Assembly: GCF_016086655.4 (NCBI RefSeq)
Contig: NC_052133.2
Location: forward strand, 46,058,383 to 46,122,382
Length of the DNA: 64,000 nt
Source of the DNA: Lepeophtheirus salmonis
Lineage: Eukaryota > Arthropoda > Copepoda > Siphonostomatoida > Caligidae
Direction: 5' to 3'
The translations under genes were made by a program, and so were the position numbers. Below the pieces are notes generated by a model. It had not been told where the DNA came from. It did not search any database and saw only the letters and a list, made by a program, of their open reading frames with translations. Positions within the stretch are counted from its first letter, which is position 1. Each line of letters begins with the position of its first letter. Shown here piece after piece: positions 33,311 through 46,353 of this stretch.

Positions 33311-35759
33311 ACATCTTTAGTGTATTTATATTATACCAATTCACTAAAGGAGGGTTCAGATTGGATAGGAAGATGGGGTATAAAATTAATTTAGTTAGTG
33401 TCCAGGCTCGAATAAAAGTTACAGAATTTCCCTTTTATTTTTATGTATCAAAAAGTTATATCTCATGACAAATTAGAGAACCAATTTCTGCGACAGTTTT
33501 TAGCAACATTTTATAAAAGCCACCACATTTATTAGATCCTTAAGAAAAAACTAAAAAATCACATTTAGCCTTATAATTATGCCCAATTGTAATTTGAGCA
33601 TCATTTGATGATGTTTATTCATCAACATATAGCCGACTCAATAAAAATATGTAGTCGAATCGGTCTTTTTAGAATTTCAAAATTGACTCAGCTTTTGAGT
33701 CGAGTCAAACCGGATTCGATAGCAACACTACAGCCTACAACTCCAATCTAAAAATTAAGACTCACATATCTATAAAAACAATGTTTATTTGTATATAAAT
33801 ATATAATATGTATATTTTATTAAGAAGAATGGCTTCTTCAACTGTCTTTGACGAAAAAAAAAAAGAGATCAATTTATAAGGGATTTTTCTTCATTTGAGC
33901 AGTTTGTCTTTGAGAAACGACTGTTGTGTGATGTTGATTATTTTTTCATTCCTTCTTTCCTTGCGCAAAGTCTTAAGAGTTTTATATATACGAATGAGGG
34001 TGGGGGACATTACAGAGAGAGTTACTCCAAGTATACATGTGTATTATATAGATGTATTATTTGTATATCTAAAACATATGTTTGGGAGTATTTGTTACTA
34101 ACATATACTTAAATGACTTGCATCTCTTGTGCAACTAAACTGTTATTGATCATTTTCTTTTCTTTTTCCCTTTAAATACTACTAAATCTTTAAAACAAAA
34201 TTAACTAAAGGAGATACATGGTTGAAGATATATCCTTTTACTCACACAAGATGAAGTTTTTATCATACCACAGATGACGTCAATTAATCATTTTTCTTTA
34301 TGAGATAGTAAACTTTTTCTTCCCTTTGCAGATTTCCTAGTTAATCCATGTAAAAGGGGGATTTGATGGAAGCCGTGTAGTTAGTTATGGAATAGTATTT
34401 AATCCTCCTAGCGTACAAAGAAAGTAACTTCTCGAACCCTATCTAGTACAAATATTGATCACGTGATATCTGTTTCGCTACTTTCTGTTAAAGCTTAACA
34501 TACACAACCGCCACAAAACCTATGTCTCAATGTAGAGGCAGGGCTTGACATCAATTTTTAAACATTTTATCTCTCCTAAAAAACAAAACTTCTACCCTGA
34601 AGGATGCGGTATGCACTTATGTTTCGCTTTGCGAATTTACAGGATTTGAACTTTACATATCTACGAGAGTTATAAGCAGGAAATGATATATGTATATCTA
34701 AATTTGTTAAAATACAGCATAATCAAATGATGGTATGATTATACACCTGTGTTAGATTTCAAAACGAACTTAAGACTGCATTAATTGAGACCACTTGTCC
34801 GTTTGGAGAGCATATACACTGTATTATTCTGTCCAACAGAAGAATTTGCTCGTCTGTACGGATGGACAAGTGTTAATCTAAAGACCTGGAAGGGACCAAT
34901 AAATACTTTATTTTGCTGTTATAATAACATACCACTGTTGAATAACAAACAGTCATCATTGCCCATCATGTCCTTTTTTTTACATCCTGTCCAGGAGTAC
35001 TTGTCTATAAATAGATAAAATATTCGATATTTTGTTGGTTAAGTCTAAGTTTGGGAAGTAAAAAGGACAGTTCTGTCCATAATTCGAAAAAATGTTTTTG
35101 GTATGAATTATATATACATGGGGATCCATGAAAAATGTATTGCAAAGAAAATAATAGTATATCTGATTTTTATAGTAGATAGTATTTTCCCCTCTAGTCT
35201 GAATCCCTTACTTAATATTATGAGTGTAAAAACGAAAAATGTAAACACTACTTCGTAGTACAATACCTGATATGAAAAAGAATACACTTTGACCTTTCAA
35301 TCCAATAAAAATAAAGGATTAAATTTAATTCTTATACCTACTTTTTGGCACTCTTCTAAAATTTGGTAAATGTCAAATACATTGTTATGGCGCACAAGGG
35401 GAGAGTTGGTCTCCTCTTGTAAAATATACGAAAAGGATTTCTGTAATAGTAAACATTTATTAAATAAAAGTCAACGTAAAAAATATAGAAACATCAAAGT
35501 TTTTATATTAAAAAAGGCTACCATAGTTTGAAAGCCACTTTGTTAGATGTATAAATTGTGTTGGTTTCAGTAGCAAGTTATTAGGTCGTTTTTGTGGTCA
35601 ATTTTGTCACACTCGGTACTGGTTTCAGGGTTTGGAGTTTATAATGATAAATTTTAAGCAATTTTTATCGTGTGAGATTTTTGTAGTTGATTGTCTGAGC
35701 AGTGTGTTTTATGTTCCAAAGTTTTAAATATTATTCTTTTATTCATGAAAAAAATAACA
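33311..35759. other. Gene-free stretch
   Basis: Short overlapping ORFs near 33895-34112 and 34785-35018 carry no motif. The patch at 34785-34930 (TGTCCGTTTGGAGAGC…GATGGACAAGTG) has near-normal GC but stops follow. Nothing is assigned. Confidence 0.35.
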
Positions 35760-35779
35760 TGTACAGGCTACCCCTAAGT

Positions 35780-36211
35780 CTTAGAATAACTTGTTGCTGT
35801 TGAAGTGTCTTACTGCTTCCAGCTCGACGGAACACCTTCACATACTGCAAAGTCTGTGCAAGAGTGGTCCAAAAACATTTTTTGAGCATTTATTTAGCAA
35901 GCACAGATCTCCCCAGATCTCTACGTAATGGACTTGTCCATATAGTTCATACTGAAGAAGGAAATTAGTGTGACTTCCTACCGCTGCATGGGACAACTTG
36001 TTGGAGGAGACCATCAATGCAATGAGTAAAGCAGTTTGGAAGAGTCTGAGAGCTGTAGTTGACGCAAATGGCGGCCACGTCGAATGAACTGGCCCTCACT
36101 TTAAAGGAAATTTCAGGCTAATTGCAATGGTATAAAACTGTTTTTTGAGACGTAAATAATTGTGTTCTTTCTTGGCGGTTGAAGTTGTCCTAAGACTTTT
36201 GGATCACCCTG
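35780..36211 (+). pseudogene. Tc1/mariner transposase C-terminal relic with 3' terminal inverted repeat
   Basis: The plus strand encodes CFQLDGTPSHTAKSVQEWSK then N (second catalytic Asp in FQxDGxPxHTA). The third block is decayed (SPDLYVMDLSI across frames). The tail gives AMSKAVWKSLRAVVDANGGH then VE with TGA at 36085-36087. About 90 bases on, GACTTTTGGATCACCCTG (36194-36211) is a typical Tc1/mariner 3' terminus; its complement begins CAGGGTGATCCAAAAGTC. No matching left terminus was found, so the copy is 5'-truncated or its left end has decayed. Confidence 0.75.
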
Positions 36212-36282
36212 AAAGCATAAAGTAGCTATAAGTCCACGTGAACATGATTGACAGAAAGTAACATAAAAGATTTCTTGATGAA

Positions 36283-36400
36283 TTATAAGTACAAGTCCTT
36301 GTTGGACACCGAGAAGAATGGATGATTGATATTGCAGTCATTTTTACCTAGTCTTTGCTAAATTCAGATTAAGATTTGTGTTTATTTCATTAATTTCATA
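36283..36400 (+). repeat. Dispersed repeat R1, partial copy
   Basis: ATTATAAGTACAAGTCCTTG, then TTGGACACCGAGAAGAATGG, later TGTTTATTTCATTAATTTC; matches 85-125 and 21150-21240. It lies about 70 bp right of the transposase relic's terminus. Confidence 0.4.
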
Positions 36401-37296
36401 ACTGTTTCTTAAACTTACTAATGAATGACTTGACACCAAAGCTGCGCTCCTTTTTACTAAAATTATGTATTTGTATATATCCATAGAGATTTAAAACATA
36501 AAGTCGTCAACGTATATATATAAATGAGTCTCATATTTTATTCGTTTTCATAAATATGAGTGTGTTTATTATCTGCATGTCTTTATTATTTGCAAATTTA
36601 TAACATTTTTTAGCATATTAAAAAAAAGATATAAATGATAGTCTTACCCCCAAAACTATGTCACAGTTTATTATTTTGACTCCATATTGAAGAGCATTCA
36701 ATACTTTGTCAAAATATTTATAAAAATATATAGTATATTATAAGATATTGCTTTTCATGATTCGTCAAAATATTGTATACATATTTTATTATTAAATAAA
36801 TAATATATAATATGTATTTGTGACATAATAGATTTTTTGAATGTATATAATACTCTGTTTGTCAACAAATGAGATTATCTTGAGATTTTCAATGAACTAC
36901 TCCTCTTTCTTCGAAAAGTGGTTTTTTTTAACGAATTTCTGTTGTTATTATTGTAATACGATCAGTTTTCCTTAAATCTCAGAGTATTTTTTCCCTCTCA
37001 TCTAGTTTTTGAAAGGCATCCATCACGAATCCTGGGAAATCATTTAAATTTAAGGGATTAGGAAATGATTACTCGTGTTTTTTTAGGAAATAAATTAAGT
37101 TAGTGTCATACAATATTTGTAAATTAACTCTGACTGACATGATTTTTGTTGTTGTTTTAAGATTTTTCTTGTCAATTATAAAATTTATTTTTAAATATAT
37201 AGTGTTGAATCGATTTAAAAAAATAAAAATACTGTAGTCGTATCAATCTGGTCCTAATATAATTTTCAGTCCAAACCCCGTTCTAATTGGTCTTTT

Positions 37297-37441
37297 ATTG
37301 TAACTACAACAGCTGAAATGACGTAATATTTACTAACTATGTTATTTCGGCTTGCCAACATAACCTCATTCAAGAGACAGTATACCTGAAGTTTAAAGTA
37401 GAAGCTGCATGGCTAGAGCTTATTATTATATGTTGTAGCTA
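37297..37441 (+). repeat. Repeat family D, copy 2
   Basis: TACAACAGCTGAAATGACGT, ACCTCATTCAAGAGACAG, ACCTGAAGTTTAAAGTAGAA and CTAGAGCTTATTATTATATG; colinear with 31885-32030. A shorter CAACAGCTG-ATGAC match also occurs near 60193. Confidence 0.55.
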
Positions 37442-39334
37442 TTGAGATATTCTTCACTTTAAGGAATATGTTGGCTAATTCATAGTCTAATTAACCTTTG
37501 GATTTTTCACTAAACATGCAACCTTCTTAATAGTACCTTGCAAATAAATCATAAAAAATTCTCCCATTATAATAACAATTTTAAAAGAGAAAAATTATAA
37601 TTTTTTAAAGTGAGGATTCATGAACACACCGACAGAGAGTTATCCCATCATTGTCCATTGAAAATTCTCATTGGCGATTCTTGTAATTAATCATGGAGCT
37701 GTGGAAAGATGAAATATTTTGTGGGAAGTTTTTGTGTATGAAACTTGAGACCAATTATCAAGTATTATTTAATTTGTTCAAAGAAAGAGCTACATTTTTA
37801 TATAGAATTATCTTCTATTCCTTTCAGATTAAACTTCTCATACCATATCTCCTATATATATACATATTATCAGTTACTTCGTATTTCATCATATTTTGCT
37901 TGCCTTGGAGAAAAAAGTATCTTGATGATTTTTTTTTTTCAGCTATAGATTAATTTACATTAAGTAATTCATGTTTCACCTCAACGATAAAATAAAATAA
38001 TTCATTGAATCAAAACAGGAATGATTATCATAGAGAGGTTGGGTAATTTGAAAAGGAATAGGTCATCCAGATGTTAAGTAATATGTGGCCAAGGTAACCA
38101 ATGTTTTCTTTTTATATCTTTATATATGTGCAAAGAGTCTAGAGACTTTAATATAAGTTAAATATGTGTTGGATTTTCTAGGGGTTCAGTCGATTTTCAT
38201 TATATGTAATAAAAGTCAAATTAAATGTAACAAAATAAAAAAATAATTTGATCCCTTTTACCATTTTTACAAAAAGATAAGGATGGCCAAAATCTGTCAC
38301 CTTTCATCTCCTTTGGAATTATTATTAATTTAAAAGCCGAGATGAACATAGTTCCATATACTGCAACTCCAAATCCTTGTATATTTTTATCGTATCATGT
38401 TGAAATCGTCAGAATGTCCAGTCAAAAAATTGAAATGACCTCGAGTCCAAGTCGAGTCGCAAGTCTTGGAAATATGAACTCAAGTCAAATTGCCCACCTA
38501 TCTTTAGTTGTATGAATGTAAAATAGTTCAGAGCTTAAAGGGAAATAATTCAAGTTTAACTAATAAACATTCAGAGTAATAAGAAGAAGTATATAAGTAG
38601 AAAAATCGACAACTGACAAAAATACATTGTACAATTAGTTTAATAGTTTAATAACGCCGTGATGTGTTTAAGATCTCTACGGGTAGTTATCTAAAGAAAA
38701 TACTATTTGAGAATGCTTGTAATGAGAAATGGAATGCCCAATAATATTTTAATAGTTATATCATTAGCTAATGAACATATTCATACAAAGGAATTACACT
38801 TAAATATAATTATAAATATTATGCTTTTCTGTAGAGTAGTGTATAAGTTGTTCATATTTTTGTTTTAGTTTTTCTAGGTTAAGTCACCTAACAACATATT
38901 TAATTCCATCATTAAAAAAGTTGAATTAGAACTTAGTATACCTTCGGTATACTATTTATACCAGTACTAGTCCTTGTGCCTGCTTTAATAATATAGAAGA
39001 ATCCTCCCATAGAAATTCTCAGAGTTATTTTCCAATTCTCATGATCACTCTCACACATAGTAACTCCATACTAAGATGTTCTCTCCTCAAAATTACAAGA
39101 ATAATAGTAACACATTCATAACTTTTTTTATCTGATGCCATGAGCAAGGGAGTACTTTAACTCGTATCTAAACCCTAATCTCCAGCCCCATTTATTTTTC
39201 AAATGTTATATAATATACTTCATTTTTTTTTTTTCATATAAGTTGACCTACATGCCTGTGAGATTTTATTCATTTTTACATTACATTTATACAACTCTAT
39301 ACGTAAACTCTACTTTTTTTTTTACCTTCTATTT
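37442..39334. other. Gene-free stretch
   Basis: Two overlapping ORFs at 37693-37953 are rich in Ile/Phe/Tyr and reflect AT composition; a transmembrane-like stretch is expected by chance. No supported feature. Confidence 0.35.
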
Positions 39335-39960
39335 GTGAATATCCTTTTTATAACTCAGTGAGTGAATAGGGTAAAAAATAAACCCCAAAAATATAACGTA
39401 CTAATGACATGATAAACAGTTGATCGATTATAGTATCATATCATTTAAATTATGTTTCATTTTTTTAACTATTCTATTGACATACAACTCATAAATGTTC
39501 ATAAAAATATTGTATGAACAAAAAGTAGAGAAAAAAACCATCTTTATTTAAAATAATCTTAAAAATGAGTTTGGGATTTCAACAGGAGATAGTTTGTTAT
39601 TTTTGGTAAAAAATATTATGAAATATTCATGGAAAATTGGTAATAAAATTATTTCCCATCCATTCCTACGAGATTTCAAGTATTATATAAAATAATTGCT
39701 GTAATATTAAATTAAGTGTAACTTTTGTTGTATACGTAAGTCGTACCTTTGAAAGGAAGAAAAGATCCAAGTATTCAAAAAAAAAAAAAAAAGAGGAACG
39801 ACTTTTAAGCAATAGTTCATTACATTAACTAAATCTCGAATTAAAATGGCTCAATATAAGAATAAATCCGAAACAAGACAATATCAAGATTATAAAGAAT
39901 TGCATATAATCGGATTTATGTTTCAGGAGCATACATAGGCCTCTTTGAAAAAAAATTAAT
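39335..39960 (+). repeat. 650-bp AT-rich repeat family C, copy 3
   Basis: Begins near TTGTGAATATCCTTTTTATA and contains CATGATAAACAGTTGATCGA, ATCTTTATTTAAAATAATCT, GAGGAACGACTTTTAAGC, AATTAAAATGGCTCAATATA and TCGGATTTATGTTTCAGGAG. Same order as the other copies. Confidence 0.65.
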
Positions 39961-40128
39961 CTCTAAATATTTATATCTGGTGTATAAAAAGAAATGAAAC
40001 CTTCAAAAATACAGTTTTAAATAGGTGTTGTTAGTTAAATCTTAAAGTTCCGATGACTTTTGAATAGCTAAGATTCTAAGGCTTTGACTGATGTATATGT
40101 GGCAAATAAAAATTCTGTATATGTTGCG

Positions 40129-41056
40129 ATGGAGGCAAGAAGAGCTATCATAGGGAATTTAATCCGTGCCGAGAGAACCACCTCGGACATCATGAAGGCC
40201 TAAAATGTCAGCAGTCCACAGTTTTTTATCTAGGGATTCAAAAATGAAGCCTAAAACATCATTTTAAACTCAAACCAACGATGATGATGTCAGATTACGC
40301 CAAAAAGAAGAATGTGTATCGGTATAGAGTGGGTAAGGCCATTCCAAAGGCAAGAGGAAGGTCATTTAGAAGAATTGTGAGGGTATTCCTGTCCCAATAT
40401 CAAAAAGACCTCCTTCTTCAGTGATGTCAACAGCTCTTGAATGATTTGAAGCACAACAGCAACTGCGTAAGTTTTTATTCTGATGAAAAGATCGTCTACA
40501 ACAAGTAAAAAGATCGGGGGTATGCTTTAGCAAGGCAGATAACAGCATTAAGACAGTCACCAAGACCAAACATCCTACCTCTGTGATGATGTTGGGGATT
40601 TCGGCATTAACTGGAGAAAAAATGCCTCCAATTTGGTTTCCTGTTAGATACCAGTTACCCGTGGCCGACTACTTGATGGTGTTGAATAAAATTGTGGTAG
40701 ATAGATCACCAAGACTATGGAGAAGTCCAACAAGGCAATGTACGTATTTCAACAGGACTAGGCTCCGCCCATACGGCTAATATTGTACAACAGTGGATGG
40801 GTAGCAACATAAACTTCTATTCCAAGAACTTTTGGCCCCTCAGAGCCCAGATCTGAATCTACTGGATTACTCCATTTGGTGGCAAATTGAAATTAAGGGC
40901 TGAAAAGTCCGTCACCCGAATATTGATGCCCTGAATACCTCCATTAACCAGCATTTTAGGATTATGAAAAAGGACTATGTTGCCAATGAGTGCAAGGGGG
41001 TACAGAGGTGGTAAGAGGCTGACATTGAGGCTGATGGTGGCCAGATTCATAGTTAA
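40129..41056 (+). pseudogene. Near full-length Tc1/mariner (maT-like) transposase pseudogene
   Basis: This is the most complete transposase here, about 930 bp against an expected 1 kb. It starts MEARRAIIGNLIRAERTTSD with IMKA (N-terminal helix-turn-helix, then a stop). The second helix-turn-helix is barely readable. VSFYSDEKIVY supplies the first catalytic Asp. Next comes a frameshifted PNILPSVMMLGI-type block, then FQQD (second Asp) with HTANIVQQWMGSNINFYSKN, and QSPDLNLLDYSIWWQIEIKG (third Asp). The tail gives KVRHPNIDALNTSINQHF, then EADIEADGGQIHS and TAA at 41054-41056. Many stops and frameshifts show it is dead. The DDD triad, with Asp in LLD, suggests a DD37D/maT-like clade rather than DD34E Tc1. 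Confidence 0.85.
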
Positions 41057-41275
41057 TGTGCATTGTTACATTGAAAAATATTATGAAATAAAATTTTCTA
41101 TGTATAACATCATCCTGATCATTTACTAGTATTTTATTTCTACTTAGAGGCAGGTCTCAGTACTTTTTCTAAACCCGTATTTCATTTTTTTTTAAATGTA
41201 TGTAGGTCGAGGAGCCCAACCAAGATCATAGCTATCCCTGCCTATAACACAAGATGAATAAAAAAAGATATGTTT

Positions 41276-41590
41276 GTACAAGTTTCAACATGTATGAGAA
41301 AATAGTACAAGTTGCTACAAAAAAATGTCAGGTATTCTTGTAAATGAAAAATATACAATAATTATAATAAAGATGACACAATATATTGGTTTTAGAATTA
41401 TTTACATACTATGATCGTGAAAGTTCTTAATTAATTTGTTTAGCAGAAATAAAGTTCAAGCACCCCCTGTTATGTAAATTTAATAACTAAGTAATTTTGA
41501 TAAGATCAAAATTACATGATAACCTCAATTAATAGTTAGTAATTAAAATGATCGTTTTTGTAACTCAACATTATGATTGTTTGTAGATTG
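41276..41590. repeat. ACTTGTACA-family repeat, copy 3 (diverged)
   Basis: TTGTACAAGTTTCAACATG and AGTACAAGTTGCTAC near the left end are the complement of the GTAGCAACTTGTACA block at 2075-2088. ATTTTGATAAGATCAAAATTAC further in parallels ATTTTGATCAATTAAAATTAC at about 10564. Confidence 0.4.
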
Positions 41591-41598
41591 TACAATTT

Positions 41599-41687
41599 AG
41601 ATTCCTAGGTCAGATGTAGTAATGTTAAACTATAATGTTTACTTATACCTAATTAGTGTAACTCCATCTGACCAATTAAAATAACAT
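41599..41687 (+). repeat. tRNA-derived SINE, 3' part
   Basis: AGATTCCTAGGTCAGATG, then GTAATGTTAAACTATAATG and CTCCATCTGACCAATTAAAA align with the 3' two-thirds of the SINE at 46354-46564. The tRNA-like head is absent, as in 5'-truncated insertions. Confidence 0.6.
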
Positions 41688-41689
41688 TA

Positions 41690-42060
41690 TTTAATAAATA
41701 CAGAGAAATAAATCATTATTTTAAAATAATATTAACATTAAAAGTTTGATGTAATTGGTAGAAAGTATAAAAACATTACTTTTATTTAAATGTCTATGAT
41801 ATTTTAGATATTTTATACGATTTATTTAATCAAATTAGTAGCCATAAATTTTTGATGAAGTTGTTTGTATTTTATAAAATAATACGATAATTTTGTAGTT
41901 GATGTTGTTTGCCTCAGTCCTCACTTTTATATAAAAAAAAGAAGAATCTAAGAAATCAAACGGAAAAAAAAAGTAAGGTCTTTGGAGCAAAATATTTGAT
42001 TAAATTTACTAAATATTGATTAAAAATGGGTAAATATATGAATAAGCGGCAAGGCAAGGA
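41690..42060 (+). repeat. 650-bp AT-rich repeat family C, copy 4 (partial)
   Basis: TTATTTTAAAATAATATTAA, TTTTTGATGAAGTTGTTTGT, GCCTCAGTCCTCACTTTTAT, AAGAAGAATCTAAGAAATCA and AAAATGGGTAAATATATGAA match the middle and right of the family. The left part is missing, and the SINE fragment abuts directly. Confidence 0.6.
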
Positions 42061-42930
42061 AAACTGAAAATGACCGCATAGTGCAGGTGACATCTTTCAG
42101 AAGGTTTAATATTTTGGAATAGTGAATACAAATTATGCCTGATGAATAATTGGATAACGTTCATTCTAAGATAGAGAGAAAGGGAAAGACAGAAATGTGT
42201 GTAAAACATTCATTTATATTAATTCATTATGCAACATTAAATTTTATTTATAAACTTGTTAAGAGAAAGGGTCTATTGCTTAGTTTATAGGGGGTCAATC
42301 CTTTTTTGTTTTGTACTCAAGAGTCTATATTAGGTAAGTTGAAAAAGCAACTCTTAAAAGTAGGTTAATCTATGAAATCTATAAAATATGCACGCTTTAA
42401 ACATGGATGGCCTTTTTTTTTTTAATCCACCTCATTTTTAGCTAGTACCAACCTTCAAAAGACAGCTGTCAAAATTTTATAACAGTATGTTCCTCTGTTT
42501 GTGAGTTATTGAACTAAGTTTGACGCTACTTTTGTTATTTCCAAAACAATGGATTAAAAACCATTTCGTGTTTTAATTTTACACTGCTTCTTGATATGAA
42601 AAAACATTATGTTCAATCTAAGCAAATGCTTGAAAAGTCTTATGAAGACTTTGCTACATAAAGCAAACAAAAAATTCAATAAATATATAATTATAAAAAT
42701 TTAAAAATATATATTTTGAAAGGAAAAAAAACCTGCGGTTTTTGGTTAAGTCCGGGACCTTTTAAGCTCATATATTAAGCAGTAACTATGTAATAATTTG
42801 CGTGAAAACAACCTTTGGTTGTAGGGGCACTTTGGAAACCTTCTTTTGATGGTGTCATATTCCGGCGTGAGACTGAATATCATCGTTAAGTGCGGTGACA
42901 CGCTGGAATCAAGTGACTGTTACACTAAGA
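42061..42930. other. Gene-free stretch
   Basis: Nothing recognised; AT-rich with T-runs near 42413. Short ORF 42009-42209 (minus) has no motif. Confidence 0.35.
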
Positions 42931-43132
42931 TTTTTTTAATGTTCCTTTAATTTGTCGAATAGAGTTGCAGTAATTCAGTATTTTACATTTACTCCATCTG
43001 AACTAGGAATGGTCTTTGAAGTCCATATTACATTAATATATATTCTATTCTAGGAATGATCGTCATGCAAACTTACACACATTGAGTTTAAGAAAATAAT
43101 TTATCGCCGGTCCGTTGTCCATTGAGCTACGT
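42931..43132 (-). repeat. tRNA-derived SINE, reversed copy
   Basis: The minus strand starts GTAGCTCAATGGACAACGGA (A-box region, the best-preserved of the set) and continues with AAATTATTTTCTTAAACTCA and GTGTGTAAGTTTGCATGACG (degenerate B-box zone). It then runs through GGACTTCAAAGACCATTCC and TTCAGATGGAGTAAATGTAA to TTAAAGGAACATTAAAAAAA. The order matches 46354-46564. Confidence 0.7.
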
Positions 43133-45222
43133 CGAGTGTATTTTACTACTACGTTTGATTGTATTCAATCATATAGACTTTTCCAATGTGGTGTTAACTT
43201 AAGCATATCCTACAGAGCTTCAAGTAACTTTATACAAGTTCTTTAAAACCCCTTCTCTGCCCTAAGGAATTTTGTTTTTTTCGCTTAATTAAACAATATT
43301 TAGCATTTATATAAATGAATATATATCTGTCTTACACTATCTCTAGTGTTATGAGTTACATTTAAAATAATTAATAAAACCAACTAAAAGGTGCCTTTAT
43401 CTCATATGCCTAGTTGTATGCAAATTGAAAAATCACGCGTGAAGCCAAGTAAAAAGTAATTTTATGCATTTTAACTAATTCCATCGAGTAACTATCACAT
43501 TTCTTCAAGATAATTTTAATCAAATATATATCTTGGAATTAAAACCATATGCAACTTAAGTCTAAGTGAGAGATTATAAAAACGTGAATCAAATTTGACT
43601 CGAGTTCTACATATTTAGAGTTCATCCATACGGACTTGGACTCTAAAAAAGATGAACTTGAAGCAGTTCTATCAGGAAACTTCACATACATCATGTTATT
43701 AACACCCTGAATAGCTCTATTCTAAAATACAAAAAATAATCTAATACAGTGTCTTTCAAACTTTTTAAATTGCATCCAACCTCAAAAATATCTAAGATCT
43801 CAAAGTAGCTTTTTTTCCTGACTTCTCCTTTTCCGGTGAAGGCAAGAGATTGTAATCAGGATGCATATCTTCGTCGAAACATTGCTGGCTAGACCATCAC
43901 CCTTGAGATGAAACTTTCAGATACCTTCGAAAATGGGAAGACTTATATCTAAAATAAAGAAAGAATTCCTCCAGATCAGTAACGTTTCATCGAAGATGAG
44001 ATGACTTTGCTTCATTATAATATTAGAAAGAGTCAAATCTTCATTAAATTCTTCGATTGAGAGGTGGTATTATTGAAGCAATGCTCAGTATTTTCACTCA
44101 AAAATAACATGCAGAGAAGATGATTAGTCGGAAGTGTCTGACTGGAATTAGTTCGGATGACTCACTATTAATTGGATAATAATTTTACATTACTACTGCT
44201 GAAAAAATTATTCCTGATGTGTATGCCTTCGTTTTAGAATATAATTCTAGAGTAAATACTACCACTGAAAGGTATTTAGTCGTCATTCATATGTGTGGCG
44301 ATAACATAAAAGCAAGCTGGGATACTTTTTCTCAATATTGTGACATTATGATAAACGTATCCCTTGATTTAAGTACTATAATTCATATTAATTCAAAAAA
44401 GTGATAAAGCCACGGCTTTTAAGGTTAACTGAACCTGATAAAAATCGATAACACTGAGCATAAAAGATACTAAGATGTGATGGCGGGAAAATTATTTGAA
44501 ACAAGAGTGTATAAAATTATTCACGTTGCAAGAATAACGAAAAGAAGAAAAGGATTAGCTGGTTAAGAACTAGCCACGCCAACTAAAATTGATTATTTTG
44601 ATGATATCAAAATTCGATTTCAAGTTCAAATACTTCACAATAAAATTGACTGAACTTTTATATAATATGTTTATCTAAAAATTAAAAAAAATGTCTATAA
44701 TATTAATAAGTTGTTGGAGAGTTTTTCAATGGTTTAATATTGTATTGACTCTTTAAAAATCCTCTTTGCTTTTTCATTGAAGTAAAAAACTTATTATGCG
44801 TTTTTCTTTGTTTTATCAAAAACAATCCCAGGTTGTTTTTATGTTATCGCCCCACATATATAAAGGCACCTTAAAGGCGATTGTTAAAATTATAGACCAC
44901 TTAGTGTAGGTGATATTTTACAGAGGTCAATAGTTATAGTTGTAAAAAGTATGACATTGGACGAGCGAGATACTTTTTATAGTAGCTACCTGAACTGTGA
45001 ACTTTTTATTTTCCAAAGCTGTTATCATTTCATATTATTTTATTCTGGAAGAGAGAACATCAAATTATAAAATAACCTCTCATGCATAAAAGATGAAAGA
45101 GAACACCACTTATTTAACGTGATTTATTATTACACACCTTAATAGTCACAACTCTAGAATACACATTTAAAAATAAAAAAATATTAGCCCAATAAATAAG
45201 AATTTGGTAAACATAACGTAGT
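43133..45222. other. Gene-free stretch with unassigned ORF and short repeats
   Basis: GGATGCATATCTTCGTCGAA…ACCATCACCCTT at 43859-43903 recurs as GGATGCATATCTTCTCAAAA…ACCATCACCCTT at 45224-45270. A CAGTGTCTTTCAAACTTTTT block at 43747 resembles a hAT end. A 61-codon plus-strand ORF at 44219-44404 is not AT-simple but has no motif I recognise; it may be part of an unidentified decayed transposon. Confidence 0.35.
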
Positions 45223-45379
45223 ATGGATGCATATCTTCTCAAAACATTCACCAGCAAGACCATCACCCTTAGCACATCGCCTCAAAAAAAAAAAAAAAAA
45301 GCTTACAAAAAACAACGGTAAAAATAAGAAAATTATCAAACTAAAAATAACAATAAAATTAAACAGAATAATAATTACA

Positions 45380-45800
45380 AATTAAATATACTTTGCGTCA
45401 TAGTCTTCAAATAACTGAATAACTAGTCCATATCTTTAGTTACTTTGATATGTAAATTAATAAAGGGGTTGACGTCTATAAGGTTTCAGTCCTTTTTTGT
45501 CCTTTTTCTAAATATATTAATTGTTGAGTTATTGTAATAATGGCTTTTATTTTGCCTTCCCCCTTCCCTCAATAGTTTACTTAAAAAGAAATTCATTTCT
45601 ACCAGTTGTTGCTTCAAAATTCTCCAGAAGTCCATATGAGATCTGTTCATAAGTTACACTTAAAAGTCTGCAGCTCCAGAAAAGATGCTCATTAGTTTTT
45701 TTTGCATGATTGTGCATCGGACGAATACTCCTCTTGTCATTAAAGAATTTGGCCTCAACCTCCAACGTTCCTGAGAGTTATCAATATTTGAACCATATAT
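45380..45800 (-). pseudogene. LINE 3' end: reverse-transcriptase C-terminal zinc-knuckle region
   Basis: Minus-strand translation gives FNDKRSIRPMHNHAKKTNEH then LFWSCRLLSVTYEQISYGLL. The CxxC…ET.EHLF..C spacing of C-terminal zinc knuckles in LINE reverse transcriptases is visible as (C)xxMHNHAKKTNEHLFWSC, with the first cysteines lost. The sequence downstream (45380-45570), including ATATTAATTGTTGAGTTATTG and ACTTTGATATGTAAATTAAT, is colinear with 63010-63200, so the two are copies of one LINE family including its 3'UTR. Confidence 0.65.
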
Positions 45801-46353
45801 CGCTTTATTTGGACTTACTATGTCTAATTGTTAGATATTAATTGTATTTTTTTCCATAAAATTATGAAGTTAACAACTTCAAAGGTAACTTGCAACTTCT
45901 AAACATTATATTTCTTTATTTATGATCAAGAGGAACATTTTTTGAAAATTGTCCACAAAGCATATCGAAAAGGAATAAAAATAAGAACCCCCAATGTCCA
46001 TACATAAAATTATCTCATTGGAAAAATAATTATCAATGCATGTTCGATATTGGATTGATTATTAAGCATGAATAAATCAGTTTTTATCGGACATAAGTAC
46101 GTACTTTACCATATGTTTTATGAATAATGTCCATTTGAGTTATATCATCAACTGGAGTAAAGCTTAGTCAAGTAAATATTGTTAATAAGTTAAAGGTATC
46201 ATTATTTTAATCCTATTTACATTGAAATCAATACTAGGCAACAATAACACATCAACCAAGGATTTTTAAGCCATAGATACGTAAATAAGAAAATACTACG
46301 CTTCGATGATACTCAAGTGTACAGATTTTGGTCCAAAAACTTACAATATGGAA

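Noticed and set aside
44219..44404. 61-codon plus-strand ORF with balanced composition
   Set aside because: Too short, no recognised motif and no splice context; left as unassigned.
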